Part shown: positions 47,558 through 56,870 of the stretch, piece after piece
How positions within the stretch are numbered: the first letter of the stretch is position 1
How the letters are laid out: each line of letters opens with the position of its first letter
Origin: Opitutales bacterium
GTDB lineage: Bacteria > Verrucomicrobiota > Verrucomicrobiia > Opitutales > UBA953
Assembly: GCA_030725715.1 (NCBI GenBank)
Contig: JANRFG010000013.1
Coordinates: forward strand, 1 to 64,000
Direction of reading: 5' to 3'
Length of the DNA: 64,000 nt
Translations under genes and position numbers: made by a program
Notes under the pieces: generated by a model
What the model was told of the DNA's origin: nothing
Seen by the model: only the letters and a program-made list of their open reading frames with translations
The model's database searches: none

Positions 47558-49387
47558 ATGCCCGCCGACCCCGTCCCTCCGACTTCCGACGCCCGTGACG
47601 CCACGCTGCGTCGGCTGCTGCGGATCGCCTGGTCGTACCGTGCGGATTGCCTCCAGCTCCTCGGCCTCCAGCTCACCGTCGTCTTCCTGACCGTCGCCGT
47701 CATCGCGCTGGCCGGCGTCGGCATCGACTTCGTCCGTCACTGCGTCGACCGCACCGTCCCCGCGCCGGCCCTGCCCTTCTTCGTCCCCGCCGACGCGACG
47801 GACCAGGCCGTCTTCGTCTGGCTCGGCGCCGGCATCCTCGTCGCCGCGGTCCTGCGGGCGACGCTCGCCTTCGCCTTCGGCCTCGTCTCGGTCCGCTTCC
47901 TGCACGGTCGCATCGTCGTCAACCTCCGCTCCCAGGTCTTCGCCAAGCTCCAGCAGCTCAGCTTCCGCTTCTTCGACTCCAACGCCAGCGGCTCGATCAT
48001 CAACCGCGTCACGTCCGACGCGCATGCCATCCGGCTCTTCATCGAAGGCGTGGTGCTGCAGCTCGCCATCATCGCCCTGACGCTGGCCGCCTGCGCCGCC
48101 TACATGTTCCGCACCGACTGGCGGCTCACGCTGGCCTGCCTTTCCGTCCTGCCGTTCCAGGTCTGGTTCGCGATCCGCTTCTCCCGCAAGGTGCGCCCGG
48201 CCTACGAGGAGAACCGCGAGCTGATGGACCGCATGGTGCTCGGTTTCTCGGAGAACGTGCAGGGCATCCAGGTCGTCAAGGGCTTCGCCCTGGAGCCGCA
48301 CGTGCAGGGACGTTTCGCCGGCTGGAGCGAGGCGATCCGCATCCAGAAGCGCAAGGTCTTCACCGAAGTCGCGCTGTTCTGGCCCGTCATCGACGCGCTC
48401 AACCGTCTTTCGATGGCCATCCTCATCGGCTACGGCGGCTGGATGGTCGCGCGCGGCGAGCTCGCCCTCGGCACCGGCCTGGTCGCCTTCGCGGGCCTGT
48501 TGCAGCAGTTCGACGCCCAGGTGACGACGCTCGCCTCGGTCGTCGACAACGCGCAGGTCTCCTTGGCGGGCGCGAAACGCATCTTCGAGATCCTCGACAC
48601 CGATCCGGGCGTGGCAACCGAGGCCGGCGCGAGTTCGCCGGGACGGTTCCTCGGCCGCGTGGCCTTCGAGAACGTCAGCTTCGAGTTCCAGGACAACGCC
48701 ACGGTCCTGCGCGACCTCTCGTTCGTCGCCGAACCCGGCCAGCGCATCGCCATCGCCGGCGCGACGGGCGCGGGTAAGTCCGCCCTGCTCTCGCTCATCC
48801 CGCGCTTCTACGACCCGCGGTCCGGACGGGTGACGCTGGACGGCCATGACATCCGTCTCCTGCCGCTGCCCGAGCTGCGCCGCCAGGTCGGGATGGTCTT
48901 CCAGGAGAACTTCCTCTTCTCCAATACGATCGCGGCGAACATCGCCTTCGGCCACCCTGAAGCCACGCAGGAACGCATCGAACGGGCCGCGCGCATCGCC
49001 GGGGCCCATGGCTTCATCACGGCGCTGCCCGAGGACTACGAGACCTTACTCGGTGAAGGCGGCGTGAACCTTTCCGGCGGCCAGCGCCAACGCATCGCCA
49101 TCGCCCGCGCCCTCCTGCTCGAACCGACGGTGCTCCTCCTCGACGACCCGACCTCGGCCATCGACCCTGAGACCGAGAAGGAGATCATGGAGGCGATGGA
49201 AGCCGCGATGGCCGGCCGCACGACCTTCATCGTCGCGCACCGCCTGAGCACCCTCCGTCGGGCCGACCTCATCCTCGTCCTCGACCGCGGGCGCCTCGCC
49301 CAGGTCGGCACCCACGCCCAGCTGATGGCGGAAGACGGCCACTATCGTCAGGCGATCCTCGTCCAATCAGAAGGAGCCCCCGCATGA
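47558..49387 (+). CDS. ABC exporter half (TMD-NBD) with Asp at the Walker B catalytic position
   Basis: GATGAGKSALLSLIPRF, LSGGQRQRIAIARAL, VLLLDDPTSAID (usual LLDEATSALD). Confidence 0.95.
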   Translation: MPADPVPPTSDARDATLRRLLRIAWSYRADCLQLLGLQLTVVFLTVAVIALAGVGIDFVRHCVDRTVPAPALPFFVPADATDQAVFVWLGAGILVAAVLRATLAFAFGLVSVRFLHGRIVVNLRSQVFAKLQQLSFRFFDSNASGSIINRVTSDAHAIRLFIEGVVLQLAIIALTLAACAAYMFRTDWRLTLACLSVLPFQVWFAIRFSRKVRPAYEENRELMDRMVLGFSENVQGIQVVKGFALEPHVQGRFAGWSEAIRIQKRKVFTEVALFWPVIDALNRLSMAILIGYGGWMVARGELALGTGLVAFAGLLQQFDAQVTTLASVVDNAQVSLAGAKRIFEILDTDPGVATEAGASSPGRFLGRVAFENVSFEFQDNATVLRDLSFVAEPGQRIAIAGATGAGKSALLSLIPRFYDPRSGRVTLDGHDIRLLPLPELRRQVGMVFQENFLFSNTIAANIAFGHPEATQERIERAARIAGAHGFITALPEDYETLLGEGGVNLSGGQRQRIAIARALLLEPTVLLLDDPTSAIDPETEKEIMEAMEAAMAGRTTFIVAHRLSTLRRADLILVLDRGRLAQVGTHAQLMAEDGHYRQAILVQSEGAPA

Positions 49388-51192
49388 GCAAGCCGCCCCT
49401 CGAGATCGCGGTCCGCCGCCTGCGCCCCGACGAGGAAGAACCGGATCGCCTGCCCCTGCGCTGGTCGACCATCGCCCGGCTCCTCGCGTTCACCCGCCCC
49501 CATCGCCTGCAGCGCAACACGCTGCTGATCCTCTGCGTCTTCCGGGCGATGGCCCTGCCGGGCCTCGCCTGGCTCGTCGGCGCCATCATCAAAGGCCCGG
49601 TCCAGGCCGGCGACGGCGCCGCGACGTTCCGGGCCCTCGCCCTCTTCACGGTCTTCTTCGTCGTCGCCGACGTCGCCCTCTACTGGCGCATCCGGTTGGC
49701 GCACCAGATCGGCGAGAACGTCCTGCGCGACGTTCGCGACCGCCTGATGGCGCACCTCCTCACGCAGCCGCTCTCGTTCTTCCACGCCCGCCGGCACGGC
49801 AGCCTGATCAGCCGCATGGTCTCGGACATCGAGGCGATGCGCAACGGCGTCCAGAACAACTTCTTCATCGCCTTCGTCTCGTTCGGGCAGATGACCTGCG
49901 CCGCCGCGCTGATGCTCCTGGCGAACCCCCGGCTCTTCCTCGTCCTGCTGGCCATCGTGCCCTGCCTGCTGCTCGTCCACGCCTTCTTCCGCGGCAAGAT
50001 CCTGCACGCCTCCCGCGTGCAGCAGGAGACCTTCTCCCGCGTGACCTCGGCGCTCGCCGAGACGGTCCAGGGCATCCGCGTCACGCAGGGCTTCGCCCGC
50101 GAGGACACCAACGCCGGCATCTTCACGCGCCTCGTGCGCAGCCTCGCCGGCAACGTCGTGAAGACCGCCAGCCTGACCTCCCTCTACCTCCCCCTGCTGG
50201 AACTCAACGCCCACGGCTTCATGGCCGCGCTCATCGGCGTCGGCGGCTGGGCCGCCCTCTCCGGCACCGGCACGGGCTTGGGTGACCTGGTGACGTTCTT
50301 CTTCCTGGCGGACCTGTTCTTCTCGCCGATCACGATCATCGGGACGCAGCTCTCGGAAGCCACGCTCGCGATGGCGGGCGCGGAACGTTACTTCCGCGTG
50401 CTCGACACGGCGCCCGCCTGGACGGACAAGCCGGGCGCGACCGAGTGCCCCCGCCTGAGCGGACACGTCGAATTCCGGGACGTCGGCTTCGCCTATGTCC
50501 CGGATCGTCCGGTGCTGCACGAGATCTGCTTCACCGCCCGACCGGGACAGGTCATCGCCCTCGTCGGCCATACAGGCTCCGGGAAGTCGACGATCATCGG
50601 CCTGCTGGCGAAGTTCCAGCTGCCGCTGGCGGGTCAGGTGCTCGTCGACGGTCACGACCTCGCCGACCTGCGCCAGGACACGCTCCGCCGCCAGATGGGC
50701 TTCGTCTTCCAGCAGAACTTCCTGTTCGCCGGCACGATCGCCGACAACGTGAAGGCCGCCCGCCCCGACGCGACGGATGAAGAGATCCGCCAGGCCTTCC
50801 GCGACCTGGACTGCCTCGACCTCATCGAAGCCCTGCCGGAAGGCATCCATACGCCCTGCTCCGAGAAAGGCCGCGGCCTGTCGATGGGCCAGCAGCAGCT
50901 GGTGGCCTTCGCCCGCGCCCTGCTGGCCGACCCGCGCATCCTCGTCCTCGACGAAGCCACGAGCGCGGTCGACACCCTGACCGAAGCCCGTCTCCAGGTC
51001 GCGCTGACGCGCCTGATGAAAGGCCGCACCAGCTTCGTGGTCGCGCACCGCCTCAGCACCATCCGTCGGGCCGACTGCGTCCTGGTGCTGGACGCCGGAC
51101 GCTTCGTCGAACGCGGCACGCACGACGAGCTGCTCGGCAAGCAAGGCGCGTACGCCGCGCTGCACCGCGACTTCCTCAGCTCGACGACCTGA
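49384..51192 (+). CDS. ABC exporter half (TMD-NBD), likely partner of 47558..49387
   Basis: HTGSGKSTIIGLL, LSMGQQQLVAFARALLADPRILVLDEATSAVD; ATGA overlap with the upstream gene. Confidence 0.95.
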   Translation: MSKPPLEIAVRRLRPDEEEPDRLPLRWSTIARLLAFTRPHRLQRNTLLILCVFRAMALPGLAWLVGAIIKGPVQAGDGAATFRALALFTVFFVVADVALYWRIRLAHQIGENVLRDVRDRLMAHLLTQPLSFFHARRHGSLISRMVSDIEAMRNGVQNNFFIAFVSFGQMTCAAALMLLANPRLFLVLLAIVPCLLLVHAFFRGKILHASRVQQETFSRVTSALAETVQGIRVTQGFAREDTNAGIFTRLVRSLAGNVVKTASLTSLYLPLLELNAHGFMAALIGVGGWAALSGTGTGLGDLVTFFFLADLFFSPITIIGTQLSEATLAMAGAERYFRVLDTAPAWTDKPGATECPRLSGHVEFRDVGFAYVPDRPVLHEICFTARPGQVIALVGHTGSGKSTIIGLLAKFQLPLAGQVLVDGHDLADLRQDTLRRQMGFVFQQNFLFAGTIADNVKAARPDATDEEIRQAFRDLDCLDLIEALPEGIHTPCSEKGRGLSMGQQQLVAFARALLADPRILVLDEATSAVDTLTEARLQVALTRLMKGRTSFVVAHRLSTIRRADCVLVLDAGRFVERGTHDELLGKQGAYAALHRDFLSSTT

Positions 51193-51197
51193 CCCGC

Positions 51198-52256
51198 TTA
51201 CTTGGCCGCGGGCGCCTCACCGAATTGCGGACGGACCGGACGGCCCTTGGCGGAGTCCGCCGCCTTGGCCGGCTCGTCGGCCGCCGTCGTCGGGAAAGCC
51301 GGCGCTAGGCCCTTGGCCAGGACCGGGGCGTAGAGATCACCGACCGGGGAGCGGCGGAAGACTTCGGCCTGAAGATACTGGTACGCCGGCACGCCCTCGC
51401 GCGTCTTGACGGCGAGCGAAAGCTCGAGGCGGACGGCCTGGCTGACCGCTCCGCCGCTGAAACGGACGGTCTTGGCCGGACCCAGGACGGCGAGCGCCAT
51501 GCCTGTCGGTTCCTGATGGACCGGCAGCTCCCAGGTGTCGGCGGCCAGATCCGGCGGCAAGAGCACCACCAAGGCGCGGACGGGACCGCCGGGGTTACCC
51601 GGATAGACCAGGCGGCGACGCCAGAGCGGCCAGTAACGGCGGCCGGCTTCGTCCAGGACTTCCGTCCCGCCGGGTCCGTCCACGACCAGCATCCGCTCTT
51701 TCAGGAAAGCCGCCTCGGCCGGCGTGAGTTCGGCGCGCACCGCGCCGACGCGTCGCACGGGACCTTCGTCCGGCCGGACGTCCGCGTTCACGAGCAGGAC
51801 GATTTCCACGGGGCCGGCGACACGATGGTCGATCCAGGCGATGACGCCGTAAGGCACCGCCGTCATGGCCGCCGTGAGCAGCAGGCCGCCGCCCAAGGCG
51901 CGGCCGAACTCGTGACGTTCCCGCAGGGCGACGAGCAGGCCCGCGCCGGCGAAGCCCGCGGCATGGACCGAGATGTCGGTACCCAAGGTCCACTGCGCGG
52001 ACAGGAAGTCGTCGGGCCGGCCGAACCAGCGCAGCCGGAAGAACATCAGGACGACCCAGAGGGTGCCCGCGGTCGCGCCGAGCAGCGGCGCATAGCGCGC
52101 GCCCGCGCGGACATACGTGCGCGTGAGCAGCGCCGAAAGGCCCGAGGCGAAGAGCCCGCCGAAGAAAGCCTCCTTGAGGGAGGCCACGCCCGTGAGGGCG
52201 GCGGCGACCACCAGGAAAGCCCAGGTGAACCAATACGTCAGCGCGTAGGTCTTCAT
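51198..52256 (-). CDS. Hypothetical multi-TM membrane protein
   Basis: Several predicted TM helices then soluble domain; ATGA overlap with the glgC stop. Confidence 0.65.
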   Translation of the reverse strand: MKTYALTYWFTWAFLVVAAALTGVASLKEAFFGGLFASGLSALLTRTYVRAGARYAPLLGATAGTLWVVLMFFRLRWFGRPDDFLSAQWTLGTDISVHAAGFAGAGLLVALRERHEFGRALGGGLLLTAAMTAVPYGVIAWIDHRVAGPVEIVLLVNADVRPDEGPVRRVGAVRAELTPAEAAFLKERMLVVDGPGGTEVLDEAGRRYWPLWRRRLVYPGNPGGPVRALVVLLPPDLAADTWELPVHQEPTGMALAVLGPAKTVRFSGGAVSQAVRLELSLAVKTREGVPAYQYLQAEVFRRSPVGDLYAPVLAKGLAPAFPTTAADEPAKAADSAKGRPVRPQFGEAPAAK

Positions 52257-53548
52257 TCCCCGACCACCGTGCCGGGAGGCACGATCGCGCCCTTCTTGAC
52301 AACGATCACGCCGTCACGGACGAACAAGGCCTCGGTCTCCCACTTCTCCGGCAGGCCCGTAGGCGACAGACGGCAGCCTTCGCCGATGCGCGCGTTCTTG
52401 TCGATGATCGCGTTGCGGATGTGGCAGGCGGGACCGACGCCGATGTCGGGACGACCGAGGGAGCTGTTGCGGGCGAGGTCATGCGGACGCTCGAAGGCGT
52501 CGGCGCCCATCATCACGACGTTCTCGAGGCGGGAACCGCCGCGGATGACGGAGCGCACGCCGATGACGCAGCGGTTGAGTTCGGAGTCGTCGACGATCGC
52601 GCCGTCGGCCATCAGGACGCGGGCGGAGCGGGCGCCATTGAGCTTGGCCGGAGGAAGGTAACGGGAGTGGGTGTAGACGGGGTTCTGGCCGTCGAAGAAA
52701 TCGAACGGCGGCACCGGGTCCGTCAGGGTCAGGTTGCACTCCCAGAAGGAGCCGACCGTGCCGATGTCTTCCCAATAACCGTCGAAGACATAGGCCATCA
52801 TGCGCTTCGAGGCGAGGAGGCCCGGGATGACTTCCTTGCCGAAGTCGGTCTGGGTGTGGTCCGCGAGGGCTTCGCGCATGACCTTGCCCGAGAAGAGGTA
52901 GATGCCCATCGAAGCCAGACAGTAAGGCTGGTCCGACTTGTCGGAGAGGCGGGCGCGGGCGTTGCCGCCGAGCACCAGGGAGGAGATGACCGCCGGATCC
53001 TTCGGCTTCTCGACGAACTCGACGATGCGCAGGTCGGCGTTGACGCGCATGACGCCCAGGGCGGAGACCTGGTCGGAAGGCATGGCCTTGGCCGCGATGG
53101 TGACGTCCGCGGCGTTCTCCATGTGCTGGCGGGCGAGCTCGTCGAAATCGAGGCGGTAAAGCTGGTCGCCGGAGAGGATCAGCACCAGGTCCTCGTCCTT
53201 GAGGTTGTAGTGGTGCAGGTTCTGGCGGACCGCGTCGGCCGTGCCCTGGTACCAGGTCTCCTTGTCGCCGGTCTGCTCGGCGGCGAGGATGTCGACGAAG
53301 CCCCGGCCGAAACCGTCGAACTTGTAAGTCTGCTGGATGTGCTTGTGCAGGGACGCCGTGTTGAACTGCGTCAGGACGAAGATCTGGTTGAAGCCCGAGT
53401 TGAGGCAGTTGCTGATCGGGATGTCGACGAGGCGGTAATTGCTCGCGAGGGGCACCGCCGGCTTGCAGCGGTCCTTGGTCAGAGGGTACAGGCGGGAGCC
53501 ACGGCCTCCCCCCATGATGATGCTGATGACGCGAGGAAGGGAGGGCAT
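52253..53548 (-). CDS. glgC: Glucose-1-phosphate adenylyltransferase
   Basis: IIMGGGRGSRLYPLTKDRCKPAVPLASNYRLVDIPISNCLNSGFNQIFVLTQFNTASLHKHI, WYQGTADAVRQN, LSGDQLYRLDF; start chosen at 53548. Confidence 0.95.
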   Translation of the reverse strand: MPSLPRVISIIMGGGRGSRLYPLTKDRCKPAVPLASNYRLVDIPISNCLNSGFNQIFVLTQFNTASLHKHIQQTYKFDGFGRGFVDILAAEQTGDKETWYQGTADAVRQNLHHYNLKDEDLVLILSGDQLYRLDFDELARQHMENAADVTIAAKAMPSDQVSALGVMRVNADLRIVEFVEKPKDPAVISSLVLGGNARARLSDKSDQPYCLASMGIYLFSGKVMREALADHTQTDFGKEVIPGLLASKRMMAYVFDGYWEDIGTVGSFWECNLTLTDPVPPFDFFDGQNPVYTHSRYLPPAKLNGARSARVLMADGAIVDDSELNRCVIGVRSVIRGGSRLENVVMMGADAFERPHDLARNSSLGRPDIGVGPACHIRNAIIDKNARIGEGCRLSPTGLPEKWETEALFVRDGVIVVKKGAIVPPGTVVGE

Positions 53549-53651
53549 GGCGGGATGACCTACCTTCCCTCCGGTCGCGGTCGCCCTCAAGCGGAAAAGG
53601 TCGAATGGCGGCTTGAAGACGGCGAGTTCACGGGGTTGCATCGCCTCCCGC

Positions 53652-54446
53652 ATGGCTTTCGCCTTCCACATCCTCGGCACCAGCAGTTCCGGCAACTGCT
53701 CCTTGCTGGAAGTCGGCGGCGCGCGGGTGATGCTGGATGCCGGTTTCCAGGGGCCGCGGCTCGAAGCCTCCTTGCAGAAGCTCGGCATCGAAGCCCGGGC
53801 CCTGGACGCCGTCTTCATCACGCACGAACACTCCGACCACTGCGTCGGCCTGCCTGCCCTGCTCCGCCAGAATCCCCGCCTCAAGGTCTTCGCCAACCGC
53901 GAGACCGCCCGGCGCATCAAGGACTCCTTCAAGTCGCAGCCCGACTGGCAGCTCTTCGAGACCGGCACGACGTTCGAGTTCAAGGGACTGCAGGTCACCG
54001 CGATCCCGATCCCGCACGACGCCGCCGACCCCGTCGGCTATGCGTTCGACCTGCCCGCCGAGGACGCGCGTCCGGCGAAACGCCTCACCTGGCTGACCGA
54101 CCTAGGGCACGTCACCCCGGTCGTCCGCCACCATGTCGCCCTCGCCGACATCCTCGTGCTCGAGGCGAATTACGACGACGAGATGCTCGACCTCTCCAAG
54201 CGGCCGATCTCCCTGAAGCAGCGCATCCGCGGGAACTTCGGCCACCTCTCCAACACCCAGACCAAGGACCTGCTCGTCGGCCTGCGCGAATGGCAGGCGA
54301 CCGAGCTCTACCTCGGCCACCTCAGCAAGGAGTGCAACCGCACCGTCATCGTCGACGCCCTGATGAACGAAGTGCGCGACCGGAAGACCGACCTCCGCGT
54401 GACGGTGGTCGATCCTCTCGAGGACAATCCGGTCAGCCTCTGGTGA
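53652..54446 (+). CDS. MBL-fold metallo-hydrolase (YycJ/WalJ-like)
   Basis: FHILGTSSSGNCSLLEVGGARVMLDAGF, FITHEHSDHCVGLPALL, LEANYDDEML, GHLSKECNRTVIVDAL. Confidence 0.9.
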   Translation: MAFAFHILGTSSSGNCSLLEVGGARVMLDAGFQGPRLEASLQKLGIEARALDAVFITHEHSDHCVGLPALLRQNPRLKVFANRETARRIKDSFKSQPDWQLFETGTTFEFKGLQVTAIPIPHDAADPVGYAFDLPAEDARPAKRLTWLTDLGHVTPVVRHHVALADILVLEANYDDEMLDLSKRPISLKQRIRGNFGHLSNTQTKDLLVGLREWQATELYLGHLSKECNRTVIVDALMNEVRDRKTDLRVTVVDPLEDNPVSLW

Positions 54447-54449
54447 GGC

Positions 54450-56360
54450 TTACTTCGTCGGCGGCGCCGGGATGTCGTCGGCGGCCGGCGGCGTGGGCAC
54501 GGCGCCCTCGGAGCGGATGACGGCGCTCTCGGCGACCGCGCGGGCCAGACGCTTGACGGCGGCGCCGCAGGTCGGCGAGGCCGGATTCATGTCCTGGGCG
54601 GAAAGCCAGGCGGACAGGGCCGCGGCTTCGGCGCCTTCCTTCTCGAGCTTCTCGGCCCGGCCGATCAGCTGGGCGTAGCCGGCGACGAGCGGCGCGATGT
54701 CGGAACGGGTCTTGGCGAGCACGAGGTCATCGGACTCGGTCTTGTAGATCTCGACGATCACGTCCCACGCGAGGTAAGGGTTGTTCTGGGCCGCGAGCAT
54801 CGAGGCCTTCTGGATGTTGGCGTCGAGCTCGCCCACGCGCTGGACGACCTTGCGGAGCTTCTCCGAGCGTTCCTTGTCCTGGGCGAGGGCCAGGGCGTAT
54901 TCGAGCTTCTTGTTGAAGATCTCGCGCCATTTGGCTTCGGCCATCAGCCGGTCGAACTCGGGGATCTTCTGGGCGAGGGTGTCCTGTCGGCTCACCACCT
55001 GGTTGGCGAATTCCTTCACGCCGGGATTCTGCGGCCAGATCTTCGTGGCGCGCTCGAGCGCGGCCTCGGCCTTGGCGTTGTCGCCGGCGAGCGCGGCCGC
55101 CTTGGCGGAGAGCAGCGACATGTTGGATGCGTTCATCGCGTTGTTGACCTTCGAGAGCACCGGAGCGCTCGGGAAGTCGCGGGCCTGGCCGCGGACCTTG
55201 TTCACGTAGGCCTCGACGTTCGCGAGGTCGCGTTCGTCGCCGAGGCGCTGCAGTTCGCGCAGGTCCTTCCAGAGCGCGAGCATCTGGCGCTTCTTCTCCT
55301 GCGGGTAGAGCATGACCGGCGGCTCGAACTCGCCGAGGAAGAAGGTCTCCTGGAGACGCTCGAAGGCGCCGTAGAGCTCCTCATGTTTCACCAGGTCGTC
55401 GACCGTCTGCATGCCCTTGCCCACGTCCTTGACCGCCTCGCGGGCGAGCAGGTCGATGGACTCGAGGGTGGGCACGAAATCCGAGACCGGGAAGAACTCC
55501 TTCACTTCCTTGGCGCCGACCACGACCTCCTGGTTGCTGGCGTTGAAGATGACGCGGTAGAAGGCGCTGGTGACGAGCGCATGACGGTAGCGCCGGGCCA
55601 TCAGGAAGGCGACCATCTGGGACTGGAACTCGATCTTGGCCTTGAGGCCGACGGCGGTGAGACGCGTGCCTTGGGCGAGCATCTGGGCCTGCGTGCGGGC
55701 CTCGTCCTTGACCCGGTAACCCAGCTCCGTGGTGCCGGTGGAGCCCTTCGTGACGACCTTGCCCTTGGACTGCTGACGTTCGGCGTTCGCCTCTTCGACG
55801 CGGTCCACCCGGTTGACGATCACGGACTCCTGGACCTTGCGCAGCATCTCGAGCTGGTTGAGGGTGACCTCGATGTCCTTGTACTCGCCTTTCATGCGCC
55901 AGGCTTTCTGGACCTGCGTGGCGATGGTCAGGCAGCCGTCGCCGTCGAACTCGAACTCGGCCGCCTTGAAGAGGAGGTTGAAGGCCTCCTGCTGGTTGCG
56001 GAAGTAGTTGTCCCGGGTGAGCGACTGGGGCGAAAGCAGCCGCTGGATCTGATCGAGGATCGCGACATAGTGCTTCATGTCGCCGTTGTCGGTCGGCGCC
56101 GCGAGGTAACGCTCGAAGCGGGCCCGGACGGTGCGGGTGTTGCCGAGGTTCATCGTGGTACCCTTCCACTGCATGGTCCCGTTCTCCAGGTCGATGGAGT
56201 CGCTGTTGACGTTGAAGAGACGGTCGGCGGCGCCTTCGGCGGTCGAGCTCTTGTAGTTGCCGGCCGTGCCGCCTTGGGCGGGCGCGGGCGGAGGCGCCTG
56301 GGCGAAACCGAGCACGGTCAACGCGCACCAGCCGAAGCATGAAAGGATGAGGTGACGCAT
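54450..56360 (-). CDS. Large secreted protein of unknown function
   Basis: Signal peptide MRHLILSCFGWCALTVLGFAQ at start 56360; helix-rich, TPR-like C-terminal half. Confidence 0.65.
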   Translation of the reverse strand: MRHLILSCFGWCALTVLGFAQAPPPAPAQGGTAGNYKSSTAEGAADRLFNVNSDSIDLENGTMQWKGTTMNLGNTRTVRARFERYLAAPTDNGDMKHYVAILDQIQRLLSPQSLTRDNYFRNQQEAFNLLFKAAEFEFDGDGCLTIATQVQKAWRMKGEYKDIEVTLNQLEMLRKVQESVIVNRVDRVEEANAERQQSKGKVVTKGSTGTTELGYRVKDEARTQAQMLAQGTRLTAVGLKAKIEFQSQMVAFLMARRYRHALVTSAFYRVIFNASNQEVVVGAKEVKEFFPVSDFVPTLESIDLLAREAVKDVGKGMQTVDDLVKHEELYGAFERLQETFFLGEFEPPVMLYPQEKKRQMLALWKDLRELQRLGDERDLANVEAYVNKVRGQARDFPSAPVLSKVNNAMNASNMSLLSAKAAALAGDNAKAEAALERATKIWPQNPGVKEFANQVVSRQDTLAQKIPEFDRLMAEAKWREIFNKKLEYALALAQDKERSEKLRKVVQRVGELDANIQKASMLAAQNNPYLAWDVIVEIYKTESDDLVLAKTRSDIAPLVAGYAQLIGRAEKLEKEGAEAAALSAWLSAQDMNPASPTCGAAVKRLARAVAESAVIRSEGAVPTPPAADDIPAPPTK

Positions 56361-56371
56361 GGCGGGGAGAA

Positions 56372-56758
56372 TCAGAAGCGCTCGAGGGCTTCGACGACCA
56401 GGAGGTCGCGGGTGACGCGCAGCTTGCACTTGAAGCGCTGGCCGACCTCGAAGGAGTCGGCGGAGCCGGCGGGGATGAAGACCGGGATGCGGCCGACGGG
56501 GTCCTTGCTGATCGGCTTCACGGCGAGGACGCGGCCGCGGCCTTCGACGAAGGCGAGCTGCTGCTCGACCTGGCACTCCAGACGGTAGCTGTTGCCCTGG
56601 AGCGTCGCCCAATCGCGACGATAGGTCTCGACCGAGAACGGGGTCAGATCGGCGAAACGACCGCCACCGCCCATGCGGGGCACGACGATCGCGACCAGGA
56701 TCACGATGACCACGACAGGGATGCCGAGGGCGAAGAAGAGGGGGTTGATCTTGGACAT
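56372..56758 (-). CDS. Small membrane-anchored hypothetical protein
   Basis: MSKINPLFFALGIPVVVIVILVAIVVPRMGGG: single N-terminal TM. Confidence 0.65.
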   Translation of the reverse strand: MSKINPLFFALGIPVVVIVILVAIVVPRMGGGGRFADLTPFSVETYRRDWATLQGNSYRLECQVEQQLAFVEGRGRVLAVKPISKDPVGRIPVFIPAGSADSFEVGQRFKCKLRVTRDLLVVEALERF

Positions 56759-56772
56759 GCGGAAGAAGGGGC

Positions 56773-56845
56773 GCAGGGTACCCTGCCCCATCAGCCTAGC
56801 CCGCTTTGGGATTTGTTCCAGCGATTTCCCCGCCTAGGGGAAATC
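56773..56845. repeat. Two adjacent inverted repeats in the intergenic region between 56758 and 56871
   Basis: GCAGGGTACCCTGC (56773-56786) and GATTTCCCC-GCCTA-GGGGAAATC (56823-56845). Confidence 0.75.
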
Positions 56846-56870
56846 CGACGCCCTCCGGCGGGACCGCTCC

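Noticed and set aside
49348-51165. 605-aa minus-strand ORF opposite the second ABC exporter half
   Set aside because: Antisense shadow of a clearly coding gene; E/R/G-rich without motifs.
55383-56342. 319-aa plus-strand ORF opposite the secreted protein 54450..56360
   Set aside because: The minus-strand frame has a signal peptide and normal globular composition; the plus frame is shadow-like.
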